A stretch of 64,000 bases of DNA from Candidatus Eiseniibacteriota bacterium (GCA_016712505.1 JADJQY010000040.1:1-64000); one strand, 5' to 3'. Shown: positions 44,458 through 54,866, counted from the first letter of the stretch. The notes: generated from the sequence alone by a model not told the origin. Program-made: numbers and translations.

Positions 44458-44471
44458 TCGGAGGGCCAAAC

Positions 44472-45704
44472 ATGTCGAATCTATCGCTGGTTCAGTCGGA
44501 TAACGACGTCGCCGACATCGATGCGGTCCGGGCCGAACTCGAGCAGTACAAGCGCGCGGTGCGTCGGGCGATCGAGGTCTGCAACGCGGCGGCCCGGGGC
44601 AACCTGGAACCGCGAATCCTGCACGTGCCGGAGGAGGGCGAACTCGGGGAGTTCCTCCACGGGGTGAACCATCTGCTCGATCTCACCGACGCCTTCGTTC
44701 GCGAGTCGCGCGTCTCCCTGCAGTACGCGGCGGAGGGAAAGTACTTCCGCCTGGTTCTGGCCCGCGGGCTGCTCGGCGCGTTCAGTCACGCCGCCGATCT
44801 GATCAACTTCGCCATCGGGGCGATGTCGGAGAAGGCGGATGAGCTCAAGGCGGCCAACGAGTCGCGGCTTCAGTTGGCCTCGGATTTCGAGGATGCGATC
44901 AAGGGGGTGGTGGACAATCTGGCCGCCGCGGCGACCGAAGCGCGGGCGACCGCCGGGGCTTTGGCGCGGATTTCCGAGCACACCAACGAGCAGGCCAATA
45001 CCGTGGCCGCCGCTTCCGATCGGACCTCGAACTCGATGAACAGCGTCGCGGCTGCGACCGAGGAGATCGCGACCACGGTTCGGGAGATCGATCGTCAGGT
45101 GAGGGAGTCCCGCGACATCGCCCGCGAAGCCACCACCGAGGCAACTCGCACCAGTGAAACCGCGGGCGATCTAAGTGATGCCTCGCGCAAGATCAATAGC
45201 GTCGTTCACCTGATCACCCAGGTGGCGAGCCAGACCCGCCTCCTCGCGCTCAACGCCACGATCGAGGCGGCACGGGTAGGCGAGCTGGGGAAGGGATTCG
45301 CGGTGGTGGCCTCCGAGGTGAAGAACCTGGCCGGTCAGACCGCGACCGCTACGGAGGAAATCGGGGCACACATCTCCTCGATCCAGGGTGCGACCCACAA
45401 CGTGGTGGCCGCGATCCAGGAGATCGGGGGGACGATCGAGCGGATCAACTCCATCTCGCTCACCGTGGCCGACTCGGTGGACGCGCAGCAGAAAGCGACC
45501 TCCGAGATCACGCAGAGCATCCAGCAGGCGGCACGCGGATCACGGGAGGTGTCGACCGGCATCGAACAGGTGACCCGCGCGGTCCAGGAGACCAACGAGG
45601 CGGCGGGGCAGATGCTTCAGGCCTCGGACGAGCTCTCGCGCCTTGCCGAAGCGCTGCGGGCCGAGGTCGATCGCTTCCTTCGCGAGGTTCGAAACGGCAA
45701 GTAG
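44472..45704 (+). CDS. Soluble methyl-accepting chemotaxis protein
   Basis: 410 residues from ATG 44472 (GGAGGG upstream). No transmembrane segment. The N-terminal 140 residues are helical and HAMP-like (ARGNLEPRILHVPEEGELGE, LLDLTDAFVRESRVSLQYA). The signalling coiled coil carries the hairpin tip QVASQTRLLALNATIEAARV followed by GFAVVASEVKNLAGQTATAT, the CheA/CheW-binding motif. It forms a probable two-gene operon with the PAS protein, as a split version of a cytosolic Aer-like receptor. No other chemotaxis genes are present here. Confidence 0.92.
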   Translation: MSNLSLVQSDNDVADIDAVRAELEQYKRAVRRAIEVCNAAARGNLEPRILHVPEEGELGEFLHGVNHLLDLTDAFVRESRVSLQYAAEGKYFRLVLARGLLGAFSHAADLINFAIGAMSEKADELKAANESRLQLASDFEDAIKGVVDNLAAAATEARATAGALARISEHTNEQANTVAAASDRTSNSMNSVAAATEEIATTVREIDRQVRESRDIAREATTEATRTSETAGDLSDASRKINSVVHLITQVASQTRLLALNATIEAARVGELGKGFAVVASEVKNLAGQTATATEEIGAHISSIQGATHNVVAAIQEIGGTIERINSISLTVADSVDAQQKATSEITQSIQQAARGSREVSTGIEQVTRAVQETNEAAGQMLQASDELSRLAEALRAEVDRFLREVRNGK

Positions 45705-45734
45705 GCCGCGAACCCAGAAAGCCCCGTCCATGAC

Positions 45735-45767
45735 GAACGCGCGTCCGATCCACTCGGGCGCGCGTTC
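45735..45767. terminator. Hairpin terminator between convergent genes
   Basis: GAACGCGCG (45735-45743) and CGCGCGTTC (45759-45767) form a perfect 9-bp stem, followed by TGCTTTGA on the plus strand. It lies between the chemotaxis gene and the giant metalloprotease gene. Confidence 0.6.
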
Positions 45768-45850
45768 TGCTTTGATCCGGTGGCGCGGACCCGTGTCCGA
45801 TCGGTGCTAGGCGCGAAGCCGGGCACCACGCCACTCTCCCCCCGGGGATC

Positions 45851-48800
45851 CTACCTCGGGGACCAGGTCTGCACGCGGGTGTGCACGCCGTCGGAGAAGT
45901 AGAGTTCCAGCCGTCCCGAGGGCGAGCTGATCGACGCACTGCCGTCGCGCGCGAACCCCAGGCAGGTGCCCTCGTCGCGGTCGCGCACCATCACCACCGG
46001 GGACAGCGCCGCGTTCCAGGTCAGGCGATAGTCGCTTCCGCCGGCCGCGGTGATCGAGGCCTGGGCCTGCGCCGCGCGGAACGCGCGGGCTCCGGCGTCA
46101 CTCGCTGCCTGGCGCTGCGCGAGTACGGTTCCTCCGCTCACCACGCGCAGGGTTGCGATCCGATCGAGCAGTTCCTCCCGCATCGGCAGCGCGAAGCAGA
46201 AGCCGGCGGCGGTCTCGTCGGGGAGATGCGTCGTCCTCATCAGCTCGAACGACTGGGACCAGATCACCTCTCCGGACGCATCCACTCCTTCGACCCGGTG
46301 CGATCCCTGCCTGGGCAGGGTCGGCTTGGTCTCGATCAAGAATGAAGGCTCCAGTCGGATCTCACCGTTGCCTCGCACGCCCCAGACCAGGAGGCACGGT
46401 TGCCGGGAGGCGCTTCCCTGGACGCCGAACTGGGGTCGAGTCGGATAGCTCTCGCGATAGGTCAGCACCCGCTTGTAGGTGTAGTCGCTGATCCAGACCG
46501 GCGAGCAGTAGCTCATCAGGTCCTTGTAGGTGTCCTTGCTGAGCTGGGTGGAGGACCAGAGGTCGTAGCCATAAACCCCGATCTTTCCTCCGGCATATGG
46601 GTATAGCGGCTCCGGCCCACCCTCGGTCCCGGTGCAGGTGGTGTGACCATAGTCCCAGTTGTGCCCGATCTCGTGCGCCATCACCTCGGAGGCGCTGGGC
46701 AGATAGTCCCAGCCGATCGCCACCGGGTAGCCGATCCAGCCCAGGCCGGCCACGCCCGAGCCGTAGTTCACCTTGACCACACCGTAGTAGTGCCGCGAGC
46801 TGCCGTCCGCGGTTCTCTGTGCCGTCACCTCGTTGAGCACCGTGTTCCAGCCATCACCGTCCGCCTCCAGCACGGTCGAGGTGCTCATGGCCGCCCGCAC
46901 CGCGACGTCGTAGTCCGGAATCGGCTGCATGCGGCGCGTCTGGTCCATGTAGCTCGAGGCGTTGCCGGAGTTGACGCCGCCGGTCCCGACGCTGTTGGTG
47001 ACCGGGACGAGCGTCATCTCCAGCTCGGGCAGGACGCGCACGTCGAGGTTGTGCGGGGTCCCGCTCGACGGCCAACTGTTGTTCGAGTCGTTCGACTCCG
47101 AGACCACGTCGGTCGGGTCGACATCGACCAGGATCGAGTACCCCTCTTGCAGCAGTGAACCTGGGATGAGCTGGTTCCAGGTGCTGGTCAGCGTCCCCTC
47201 GTTGATCGCGGTCGGAACCGAGGCCCCCGGCGCCGAGATGGTATAGGTCTGGGTCAGCACGTCGGAGGCGTTGTAGATCCGGACCCGCACCTGGGGCGTT
47301 GCGCTGTTCGATTCGCTCGCGATCACGAAGGCACGCAGCAGCCCGTTGCGATCCTGGAGCAGCGGCACGTCAAAGGCCTGGGTCTGGGTCGCCTGCGTGA
47401 TGTAGACCTTCGACACCGTCAGATCGAGGGTCGAGGCCGAGATGGTGAGCGTGTAGGCGCGCGTCCCGGTGAAGCTGTTCGCATCGGTCGCTCGGACGGT
47501 GAAGTTCGAGCTGCCGTTCGTGGTCGGGGTTCCGGTCAGGGCACCGCCGCTCGCGAGTGAGAGGCCGTCCGGCAAGGCTCCGGCGCTGAGGTCGAACGAA
47601 TACGGCCCAGTCCCGCCGCTGGCGGTGATGGTGCGGCTGTAGGCGACGCCGATCGATCCGTTGCTCAGGGTGGTCGGGCTGAGGGTGATGGTCGGAGCCG
47701 GGCACGGATTCGGTGTGCAGTCGGTCCCCGCCCCCTGCCAGGCGCTCGGCGCCGCGCAGGCGGCCTGGGTCGTCACGGTACAGGCGCCGACGGAACTGCA
47801 GCAGGCGCCGGTCGGCTGCGGACAGGGGTTCGGCGAACAGTCGGTGCCAGCTCCCTGCCAGGTGCTCCCGCCGGTGCAGGCCGCCTCGGTCGTCACCGTG
47901 CAGGTACCGGCCACGGCACAGCAGGCGCCGGTCGGTACGCACAGATTCGGAGCGCAGTTGGTGCCCGCGCCCTGCCAGTCGTTGTCCCCCGTGCAACCGG
48001 CCTCCGTGGTCACCGTACAGGTGCCGGCCGGAGCGCAGCAGGCGCCGGTCGGCTGCGGACAGGGATTCGGCGAGCAGTCGGTGCCGCCTCCCTGCCAGGT
48101 GCTGCCACCGGTGCACGCCGCCTCGGTCGTCACCGTGCAGGTACCGGCCACGGCACAGCAGGCGCCGGTCGCGACGCAGAGATTCGGCTCGCAGGTGGTG
48201 TTCGCCCCCTGCCACTCGCTCGACCCGGTGCAGTTCGCGTCGGTCGTCACGGTGCAGGTTCCGGCCGGAGCGCAGCAGGCGCCGGTCGGCTGCGGACAAG
48301 GATTCGGCGAGCAATCGGTCCCGCCGCCTTGCCAGGTGCTACCCCCCGTGCACGCCGCCTCGGTCGTCACCGTGCAGGTCCCGGCCGGTGTGCAACAGGC
48401 GCCGGTGGCGACGCAAAGGTTCGGCTCGCAGGTGGTATTGGCTCCCTGCCACTCGCTCGTTCCAGTGCAGTTCGCGTCGGTCGTCACGGTGCAGGCGCCG
48501 GTCGTGGCGCAACACGCGCCGGTCGGCTGCGGACAGGGGTTCGGCGAGCAAAGCGTCCCCGCCCCTTCCCAGATATCTCCCGCGTCGCACCCCACCTCAC
48601 TCGTCACCCGGCAGCTTCCGCTCGGAGCGCAGCAGGCCCCGGTCGGCACGCAGGGATTCGGATCACAGTCGGTGCCCGAGCCCTGCCACACACTGCCCGA
48701 GGCACAGCTCGCCTCGGTGGTGACGGTGCAGGTGCCGATCGGCGCGCAGCACGCCCCGGTCGGCTGCGGACATGGATTCGGTGAGCAGTCGGTACCCGCC

Positions 48801-51261
48801 CCTTGCCAGTCGTTGGCCCCGGAGCAGGCAGCCTCGGTCGTGACGGTGCAGCTTCCACCCGGCGTGCAGCAGGCACCGGTGGCAACGCATGGATTCGGGG
48901 TACAGCTCGATGCCGCCCCTTGCCATTCACTCTCTCCGGTGCACGCGGCTTCGGTGGTCACGGTGCAAGTACCGGCAGGCGCGCAGCAGGCACCGGTCGG
49001 GAGGGGACAGGGATTCGGAGAACAGTCGGTTGACCCACCCTGCCACACGCTACCGCCGCTACAGCTGACCTCGGTCGTGATCGTGCAGGTCCCGGCGGTC
49101 GAGCAACAGGCGCCGGTGGTCAGCGAGCACGGGTTCGGTTGACAGTCGGTTCCCGAACCGAACCAGGTGTTGGGGGAGGCGCATCCGGCCTCGGTCGTGA
49201 CGGTGCAGTTCCCGATCGCGCTGCAGCAGGCCCCGGTCGGAATCACGCACGGATTGGGCGAGCAGTCGGTGTTCGCCCCCTGCCAGGTGTTCCCCGAGCC
49301 GCAGGCCGCCTCGGTCGTCGAGGTACACACCCCGGACGATGTGCAGCACGCCCCGGTCGGTTGCGGACAGGGATTCGGATCACAGGCCGTGCCGTTCCCC
49401 TGCCAGCTGCCCGCGGAGCCGCAGCCCGACTGCGTCGTGGTGGTGCAGGTTCCATTCGCCGCGCAGCAGGCGCCCACCGGCTGCGAACAGGGATTCGGCG
49501 AGCAGTCGGTTCCGGCCCCGAGCCAACTGTCGCTCTCCGCGCAAAGCGCGTCGGAGGTCTGGACACAGACCCCGCTCGCCGCGCAGCAGGCGCCCACCGG
49601 CTGGGCGCACGGGTTCGGGTCGCAGTCGCCAAACATCGTCCAGCTCTGGTCGCACTGCGCATCGGTCGTGACCGTACAGACGCCATTGTCGGCGCAACAC
49701 GATCCGCTCGGCTGCGCGCACGGGTTCGGAGAGCAAAGGGCGAAGATGGTCCAGGTCCCGCCGCAGGCGGCGAGCGATGTGACCGAGCAGGAACCGTCGC
49801 TGAGACAGCACGATCCGTTCGGCTGGAAGCAGGGATTCGGATCGCAGTCGGCCCGGATGGTCCAGAGTCCAGCGCACGCGGATTGCGGGGTCACCGTACA
49901 GGTGCCATCGGAGAGGCAACACGATCCGGTCGGCTGCGCACAGGGGTTCGGGTCGCAGGTCCCGAACAGGGTCCAGACCCCGGTGCACTGCGCCTGAGTA
50001 GCCACCGTACAGGCGCCGCTCGGGGCGCAACACGATCCGCTCGGCTGCGCGCAGGGATTCGGGTCGCAATCGGCCAGCAGGGTCCAGACACCGGAGCACT
50101 CCGATTGCAGGGTCACGGTGCAGGTGCCGTCCGGGGCGCAGCAGGAGCCGCTCGGTTGGCCGCAGGGATTCGGCTCACAGTCACCGAACAGGGTCCAGGT
50201 CCCGTCGCACTCGGACTCCACCGTCACGGTGCAACTGCCGTCGCGTGCGCAGCAGGAACCGCTCGGCTGGGCGCAGGGATTCGGATCGCAATCCGCGAAG
50301 AGGGTCCAGACACCGGGGCACTCCGACTGCAGCGTCACGGTGCAGCTGCCGTCCGGAGCACAGCAGGAGCCGCTCGGCTGACGACACGGATTCGGATCAC
50401 AGTCCGCGAACATCGTCCAGTCTCCCTGGCACTGGGAGCGGAGGGAGACGGTGCAGGTTCCATCCGGAGCACAGCAGGAGCCGCTCGGCTCCGGACAAGG
50501 ATTGGGATCACAGAGACCGAAACGGGTCCACACCGCGGCGCAGTCGGCCTCGACCGTAATGCGGCAGCTCCCGTCACTCGCACAGCACGAGCCGGTCGGC
50601 TGCGCGCACGGATTCGGATCGCACACGGATCCCGCACCGATCCAGGCGCTGGGCAACAGGCAAGCCGCCTCGGTGCTGACGGTGCAACTTCCATCCGCCG
50701 CGCAACAAGCTCCGGTCGGCTGCGGACAGGGGTTCGGCGAGCAGGCGGACTGAGCCCCTTGCCACACGTTCGGTGTCCCGCACTGCGCCTCGGTCGTCAC
50801 GGTGCACACCCCGGTTGGAGCGCAGCACGCCCCAGTCGGGAGCTCCGTCCCGGTTCCGTCGCAGCGGACGTGGCGCAGGGTTTCGTTCCCGGTGCTGACC
50901 AGACAGGTCTTGAGTCCGGTCGAGGTCGGAGTGAAGCGGATGGTCACGGTCAACTGCTCGTCCGGACCGAGCGCGTACGGGCCGGCTCCGCGATCACCTC
51001 GTACTCGGGACATGAGGCCTCGATCGTCCCGCTCAAGCTTCCCGCGCCGGTGTTCCGCAGCGTGAAGCTGCGTTCGGCCGAGGTGCCCAGCAGCACCGAT
51101 CCGAAGTCGAGGCTGGTCTTGTCGAACACCGGATTCGGCGGCGCGGTCGTCTGATCCGCACCGCAAGCGGCGAGGAGGGCGATCCAGAGAGGGAGCAAGT
51201 ACAGCCACAGTCCGCGCGCGCGCGCAGAGGTCGAAGATCGCATCATGAAATGCCTCGCCAT
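45851..51261 (-). CDS. Giant lipoprotein: ASH-like domain, 27 six-Cys repeats, metzincin-type protease domain (one frameshift)
   Basis: The frame from ATG 51261 (or 51246) encodes a lipoprotein signal (YLLPLWIALLAAC) and an ASH-like domain (FDKTSLDFGSVLLGTSAERS). It breaks at a C pair (50988-50989), and with one base restored runs on to 45851 as GAGPYALGPDEQLTVTIRF, making about 1,800 residues. Next come 27 tandem repeats of 37-40 residues with six cysteines each, then a putative-Ig-like region (SLASGGALTGTPTTNG) and CARDB-like sequence. The protease domain has HEIGHNWDYGH (codons 46675-46643), an HExxHxxxxxH zinc motif, and a Met-turn candidate (DLMSYC). It looks like a cell-surface metalloprotease on a long disulfide-rich stalk. 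It ends without a FlgD-like or WG tail. Confidence 0.82.
47695..50836. repeat. Array of 27 six-cysteine repeats
   Basis: Coding repeats of about 111-120 bp on the minus strand, consensus TG[AS]CC-x-x-x-G-x-C-T-V-T-T, then C, W-x-G, C and PNPC. Repeats 3-11 are a shorter subtype lacking three residues before the fifth Cys (W-T-x-F-x-x-C); the others are the long type with WQGAGTDC. The last eight or so are the most alike, suggesting recent expansion at the C-terminal end. Confidence 0.9.
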
Positions 51262-51476
51262 GGGAGTCCGAACCGCCTCGGCAGCGCAGGGCCTGCGCTG
51301 CTTCAGGTATCGGACTCGCGGGGCAGGGGCTTCAGGGATCGTCGGTCGGAGCCGCGATTCCGTGGCCCTGCGCCGTCACGGCGAATCGGGCAGACGTTGC
51401 GCGCGCCGGTGGGCGAACTGCCCCAGGCAAGTCAGGCGCATGTTCCTGGTGCGCATGAGCGGGAACCGGGCGTGAT

Positions 51477-52757
51477 TCAGCCGGCGGCGCGAGCGTTCCG
51501 AAGGCAGAGCTTCGCCCTTTCGACCAGACTCGCGACCAGGGTGTCGATCCACCGTTGATCGACACCGGTCCGGTCGAACTCCGAGCGAGTAGCGGCGACC
51601 CGCTCGAGCAATTTCTCCCCCATCTCCTCCACCCGGCGTCGCACCAAAGGAAGCCCCACCTCCGCCTCGCGGGCGAATCGCTCCCAGGCGGCCGGACCGA
51701 GCGCCTGCAGGGTGGAGGCACCACCGATCTTCATGGCGAAGGAGGGGGAGAGTTCAGGGTAGGCCACGGTCGAGAGCAAGTCGTAGAGCGGCGCCAGGCT
51801 GGTGGCGTTGCCGGTGTACAGGAGGGAGAAATTCTTGCCGTGGGCATCCGCGTTCCCGACAATCGCGTTGAAGATGACCGCGTCGATCAGACGCAGGACA
51901 TCCACTCCCGGTCGAGTTGCGACGCCTCTGACCAGTGCGAAGCAACGCTTCAGGTTCGGCCCCCCCTCGGCCGCGTACTTCAGATCCGACGGCACGCCCA
52001 GCGCCTGGCAGAAGTCCTCCTGGTGCAGTCGCCGCACGATGCCGGATCGATCTCTCACCCGATCGTATCGCTCCACCAGCAGGTAGCCACGGCCAGCCGC
52101 CGACCGTATCTCGACCGGCGCAACCCTCTGGGTGGAGTCGTCGGTCTCGCACATCGCCCGCGCCAGGCGCATGACCAAGGCTTCATTCTCTGTCGTACCC
52201 AAGAATTCGCGGATGGGCGGTTTCAGGATGTGCGTCGACGCCTGCCGTCGGCCGGGAAGGCCGACTCCGTTCTCGTCGACCACCACCGGGAGCTTGCTTT
52301 GCACGCCAGCCAGGGAGAGCCGCAGTTCCCCCTTCCCAGCCAGCAGCGGTCGGGTCTCGAGTTCGTCGATCATCCTCGCCAGCGCGTCCTCGTCTGGGTA
52401 CGCCCCGGGATGCGTGTCTGACTCGGGTTCCGGCGCGATCCCCGGCGGGAGGATCTGCAGCGCTCCCGCCACATCACCTCCCAAGCGGTCGAGGAGAGCG
52501 AAGTCGTTTGCCGCCGAGACTCCCAGCACGCGCCCAACCATCTCCCGCTGCCGACTCTCCGGGAGGAGCCCACCGAAGAACGGAAGGCACTCCCGGGAGG
52601 AGAACCGCTCTGGCCGCTTCGGAAGCGAGCATGAAATCGACGGCGCCATCTCATCCCCCAACCAGGAGGAGTCGTAGCGGAAGCGGGTTCGGCCCTCGCG
52701 ATCCTGCGTCAGTTCACCCACCAGGCGGGCACTCCACCAGACGCACAGGGACCTCAT
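51477..52757 (-). CDS. hipA: HipA-like serine/threonine kinase toxin
   Basis: 426 residues. HipA hallmarks: N-terminal subdomain with GGLLPESRQREMV, ATP-binding loop LSLAGVQSKLPVVV (residues 148-161; Ser148 is a candidate autophosphorylation site), YLLVERYDR, LHQEDFCQALG, catalytic GNADAHGKNF (Asp304) and metal-binding LAPLYDLLST (Asp326). Family members phosphorylate aminoacyl-tRNA synthetases and cause dormancy; the target here is unknown. All catalytic motifs are intact. ATG 52757 overlaps the stop of the HipB-like antitoxin gene by 4 bp. Confidence 0.93.
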   Translation of the reverse strand: MRSLCVWWSARLVGELTQDREGRTRFRYDSSWLGDEMAPSISCSLPKRPERFSSRECLPFFGGLLPESRQREMVGRVLGVSAANDFALLDRLGGDVAGALQILPPGIAPEPESDTHPGAYPDEDALARMIDELETRPLLAGKGELRLSLAGVQSKLPVVVDENGVGLPGRRQASTHILKPPIREFLGTTENEALVMRLARAMCETDDSTQRVAPVEIRSAAGRGYLLVERYDRVRDRSGIVRRLHQEDFCQALGVPSDLKYAAEGGPNLKRCFALVRGVATRPGVDVLRLIDAVIFNAIVGNADAHGKNFSLLYTGNATSLAPLYDLLSTVAYPELSPSFAMKIGGASTLQALGPAAWERFAREAEVGLPLVRRRVEEMGEKLLERVAATRSEFDRTGVDQRWIDTLVASLVERAKLCLRNARAAG

Positions 52758-52990
52758 CTCGGGTCCTCGGACAGGGGGCCGGACAGGTCGACCCGGATGC
52801 CGAGCGCGTGAAGAACCTGAAGGATCTTCCCGATCTGAGCGGTCGACTTTCCGGCCTCGAGTTCCACCACGAAGCGAATGCCGACCCCGGCCACGCCCGC
52901 GAGTTCATCCTGTCGCAGCGCCTGCGCACGCCGTGACCTACGGATCACTGCGCCAAGGTCTTTTGCGTTCTGAATTCGTGTGTTATGCAT
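52754..52990 (-). CDS. hipB: HipB-like antitoxin with helix-turn-helix
   Basis: 78 residues. Cro/CI-type HTH: DLGAVIRRSRRAQALRQDEL, AGVAGVGIRFVVELEAGKS and ILQVLHALGIRVDL match the HipB layout. It is first in the operon and overlaps hipA (ATGA), the classic antitoxin-first order. The start codon lies next to an operator-like palindrome with only GGGAAC before it, so the transcript may be nearly leaderless and repression would block initiation directly. Confidence 0.92.
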   Translation of the reverse strand: MHNTRIQNAKDLGAVIRRSRRAQALRQDELAGVAGVGIRFVVELEAGKSTAQIGKILQVLHALGIRVDLSGPLSEDPR

Positions 52991-52991
52991 G

Positions 52992-53104
52992 TTCCCGATC
53001 GGTAATATCGAACCAGAAGTGGGGCTACGGCAAGGGATTATTTACCGTTCGGGAATTTTTCTTTCGTTTCGGCCGTTTCGTCATCTGAATTTCCCGATCG
53101 GGAC
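52992..53104. promoter_or_regulatory. Three operator-like sites upstream of hipBA
   Basis: TTCCCGATCGGTAA at 52992-53005, its near reverse complement TTACCGTTCGGGAA at 53042-53055 and TTCCCGATCGGGAC at 53091-53104. Centres are about 50 and 49 bp apart, close to whole helical turns, so bound HipB dimers would face the same side and could loop DNA. The region is AT-richer than its surroundings and includes the hipB promoter. Confidence 0.6.
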
Positions 53105-53180
53105 ATTCCCTCACTCGAAACTGCTCGTTTCCGCCAGTGAATGCGGCGAGCCCCCCTGGTACCCTGCCGCGCGAATCGTG

Positions 53181-54866
53181 ATGCCGATCGATCGCTGGAA
53201 ATCCTGGTCCGGGCGCGGAATCGCCGAGGCGGCGGCCGTGCTCCTGCTGCTCGCCCTCTACGCGGCGATGAAGACCTACTGCGTCCGCCCGACCATGACC
53301 GACGACTGGATCTACGCCTACCTGGCGCGCCGGATCGGCGAGGGGGCCTGGCCCTACCAGGACTTCTTCTTCGCCCACCCCCCGATGCACCTGCTCGCGA
53401 TGGTCCCCTTCCTGAAGCTGTTCGGCGAGACGATTGCGACCATTCGGTTGATGCCCACCCTCGCCACCCTGCTCTCCGGGATCTTCCTCTGGCGGATTGT
53501 GCGTCGCGACCACGGCGCGGTCGCCGGCGTGGTCGCGCTCGCCGCGTTTCTCACCGCGCTCGACGTGATCCGGGCCAGCACCCATGTGACCGGGACCAAC
53601 CTGTCGCTGGCGGCGCTGATCGTCGGGACCTGGGCCTTCCTCCGCGGGCGCGGACTCCTGGGCGGGATCGTGACCGGCCTCGGCTCTCTGGTCGCGCTCT
53701 ACATCGGTCCGCTGGTCGCCTTCCTTCTCGTGCTCCTGGCCTGGCGACGCATGCCGGGCTGGCGGTGGGCCTGGATCGGGTTCGCCGTCACCTTCATCGG
53801 CCTCCAGTTGATCGTCGCCGCCCCGGCCCCCGGGTCGTACCTGCTCGGGGTGTACCGGTACCACTCGATGAAGCTGGAGAATCGGGAGAAAACCGAGGAG
53901 AGCTGGGATCGCGCCCTCGCCTATCAGGCTCTCGGCTGCGCCGCGTTGCCGATTCTGCTGGCCGGAATCGCGGGGGAGGCTTGGCTCGCGCGCAGCCCCA
54001 ACCCGCGTGGCGGAAAGCGACCGACGAGGGAGCAGCACCGCCGCGAGGCGTCCGAAGGGGGCGAGGCTCTGCCCGCGAGGGAGGGAGCGCGTCGACGCCT
54101 GCGCTGGCAGTTGGCTCTCGTCGGGTTGATCGCGGTCGAGTTGCTCTTCCTGCTCTCACTGAAGGAGATGTACACCTACTACCTCTTGCCGCTTCTCGCC
54201 CTGGTCGCGGTCGCACTCGGCGTCGGCCTGGTGAGCGTGGCCCGGACGACGCGCTCTCTGCTCGCGCACCGGGAGCGGGGCCTCCTGCTCGCGGGCTCCG
54301 CCGTGCTGTTGTTCCTCCTGATCGGAGCCGAAGCGCTCCGCACGAAGGAGACGAGCTTCATCCGGACGAGCTACGAGCGCACCTACGCCTGGGTGCCGGG
54401 AACCTCGCCCGCGATCGACCGACTCGTCCGGCCGCTCTTCTGGCGCGATCACCGCCGGGCGGGAAGCGGGTACCTCACCCTGACGCGCGCGCTCTGGCAT
54501 GAGACCGACCACATCTTCGGCGCCGACACCCTGGCTGCGATTCTACGTCGCGAGGCGGCCCCGACCGACCGCATCGTGGGCGACTCGCATCTCGCGCCTC
54601 TCCTCGCCTTCACCACCGGCATGCGGATCATCGACGACGAAGCCGACACGAACAGCAAGCGATTCAGCTCCGGAGTGGAGAAGATCGATCGCTTCATTGC
54701 CCGGATCGATCGCCCGGAGCTGGTCTGGGTGGTCACGGTGGAGGAAACCTACATCGATGCGATCCCCGCTTTTCGTCGCTGGAGGATCGAGAACTTCGAG
54801 CCGGTGGTCCGCCTCCAGCAGCCGGACGGCGAGATCCTGAACCTCTCGCGGCGGAAGGGCACCTAG
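53181..54866 (+). CDS. GT-C family membrane glycosyltransferase (ArnT/PMT-like)
   Basis: 561 residues from ATG 53181; an upstream extension in the same frame lies over the hip operators and is rejected. It has about ten hydrophobic segments. The first periplasmic loop carries the acidic pair typical of GT-C enzymes: MTDDWIYAYLARRIGEG (Asp40, Asp41) followed by WPYQDFFFAHPPMHLL. The C-terminal soluble part includes RIVGDSHLAPLLAF. Family enzymes transfer sugars from polyprenyl-phosphate donors to lipid or protein. The immediately following GtrA-like gene supports a role in lipid-linked sugar metabolism. Confidence 0.82.
   Translation: MPIDRWKSWSGRGIAEAAAVLLLLALYAAMKTYCVRPTMTDDWIYAYLARRIGEGAWPYQDFFFAHPPMHLLAMVPFLKLFGETIATIRLMPTLATLLSGIFLWRIVRRDHGAVAGVVALAAFLTALDVIRASTHVTGTNLSLAALIVGTWAFLRGRGLLGGIVTGLGSLVALYIGPLVAFLLVLLAWRRMPGWRWAWIGFAVTFIGLQLIVAAPAPGSYLLGVYRYHSMKLENREKTEESWDRALAYQALGCAALPILLAGIAGEAWLARSPNPRGGKRPTREQHRREASEGGEALPAREGARRRLRWQLALVGLIAVELLFLLSLKEMYTYYLLPLLALVAVALGVGLVSVARTTRSLLAHRERGLLLAGSAVLLFLLIGAEALRTKETSFIRTSYERTYAWVPGTSPAIDRLVRPLFWRDHRRAGSGYLTLTRALWHETDHIFGADTLAAILRREAAPTDRIVGDSHLAPLLAFTTGMRIIDDEADTNSKRFSSGVEKIDRFIARIDRPELVWVVTVEETYIDAIPAFRRWRIENFEPVVRLQQPDGEILNLSRRKGT

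Noticed and set aside
47661..51154. Two long plus-strand open frames (47661-49142 and 49139-51154) opposite the Cys-repeat array
   Set aside because: They are mirror images of the repeat array: their periodic sequences follow the antisense of the 27 repeats, and neither has a signal, domain or good ribosome-binding site. The minus-strand protein has domains on both sides and is the real gene.
52980..53180. Extension of the GT-C glycosyltransferase start back to 52980
   Set aside because: The extra 67 residues overlap the hip operator region, have no membrane or domain features, and the family normally begins close to the first membrane segment.
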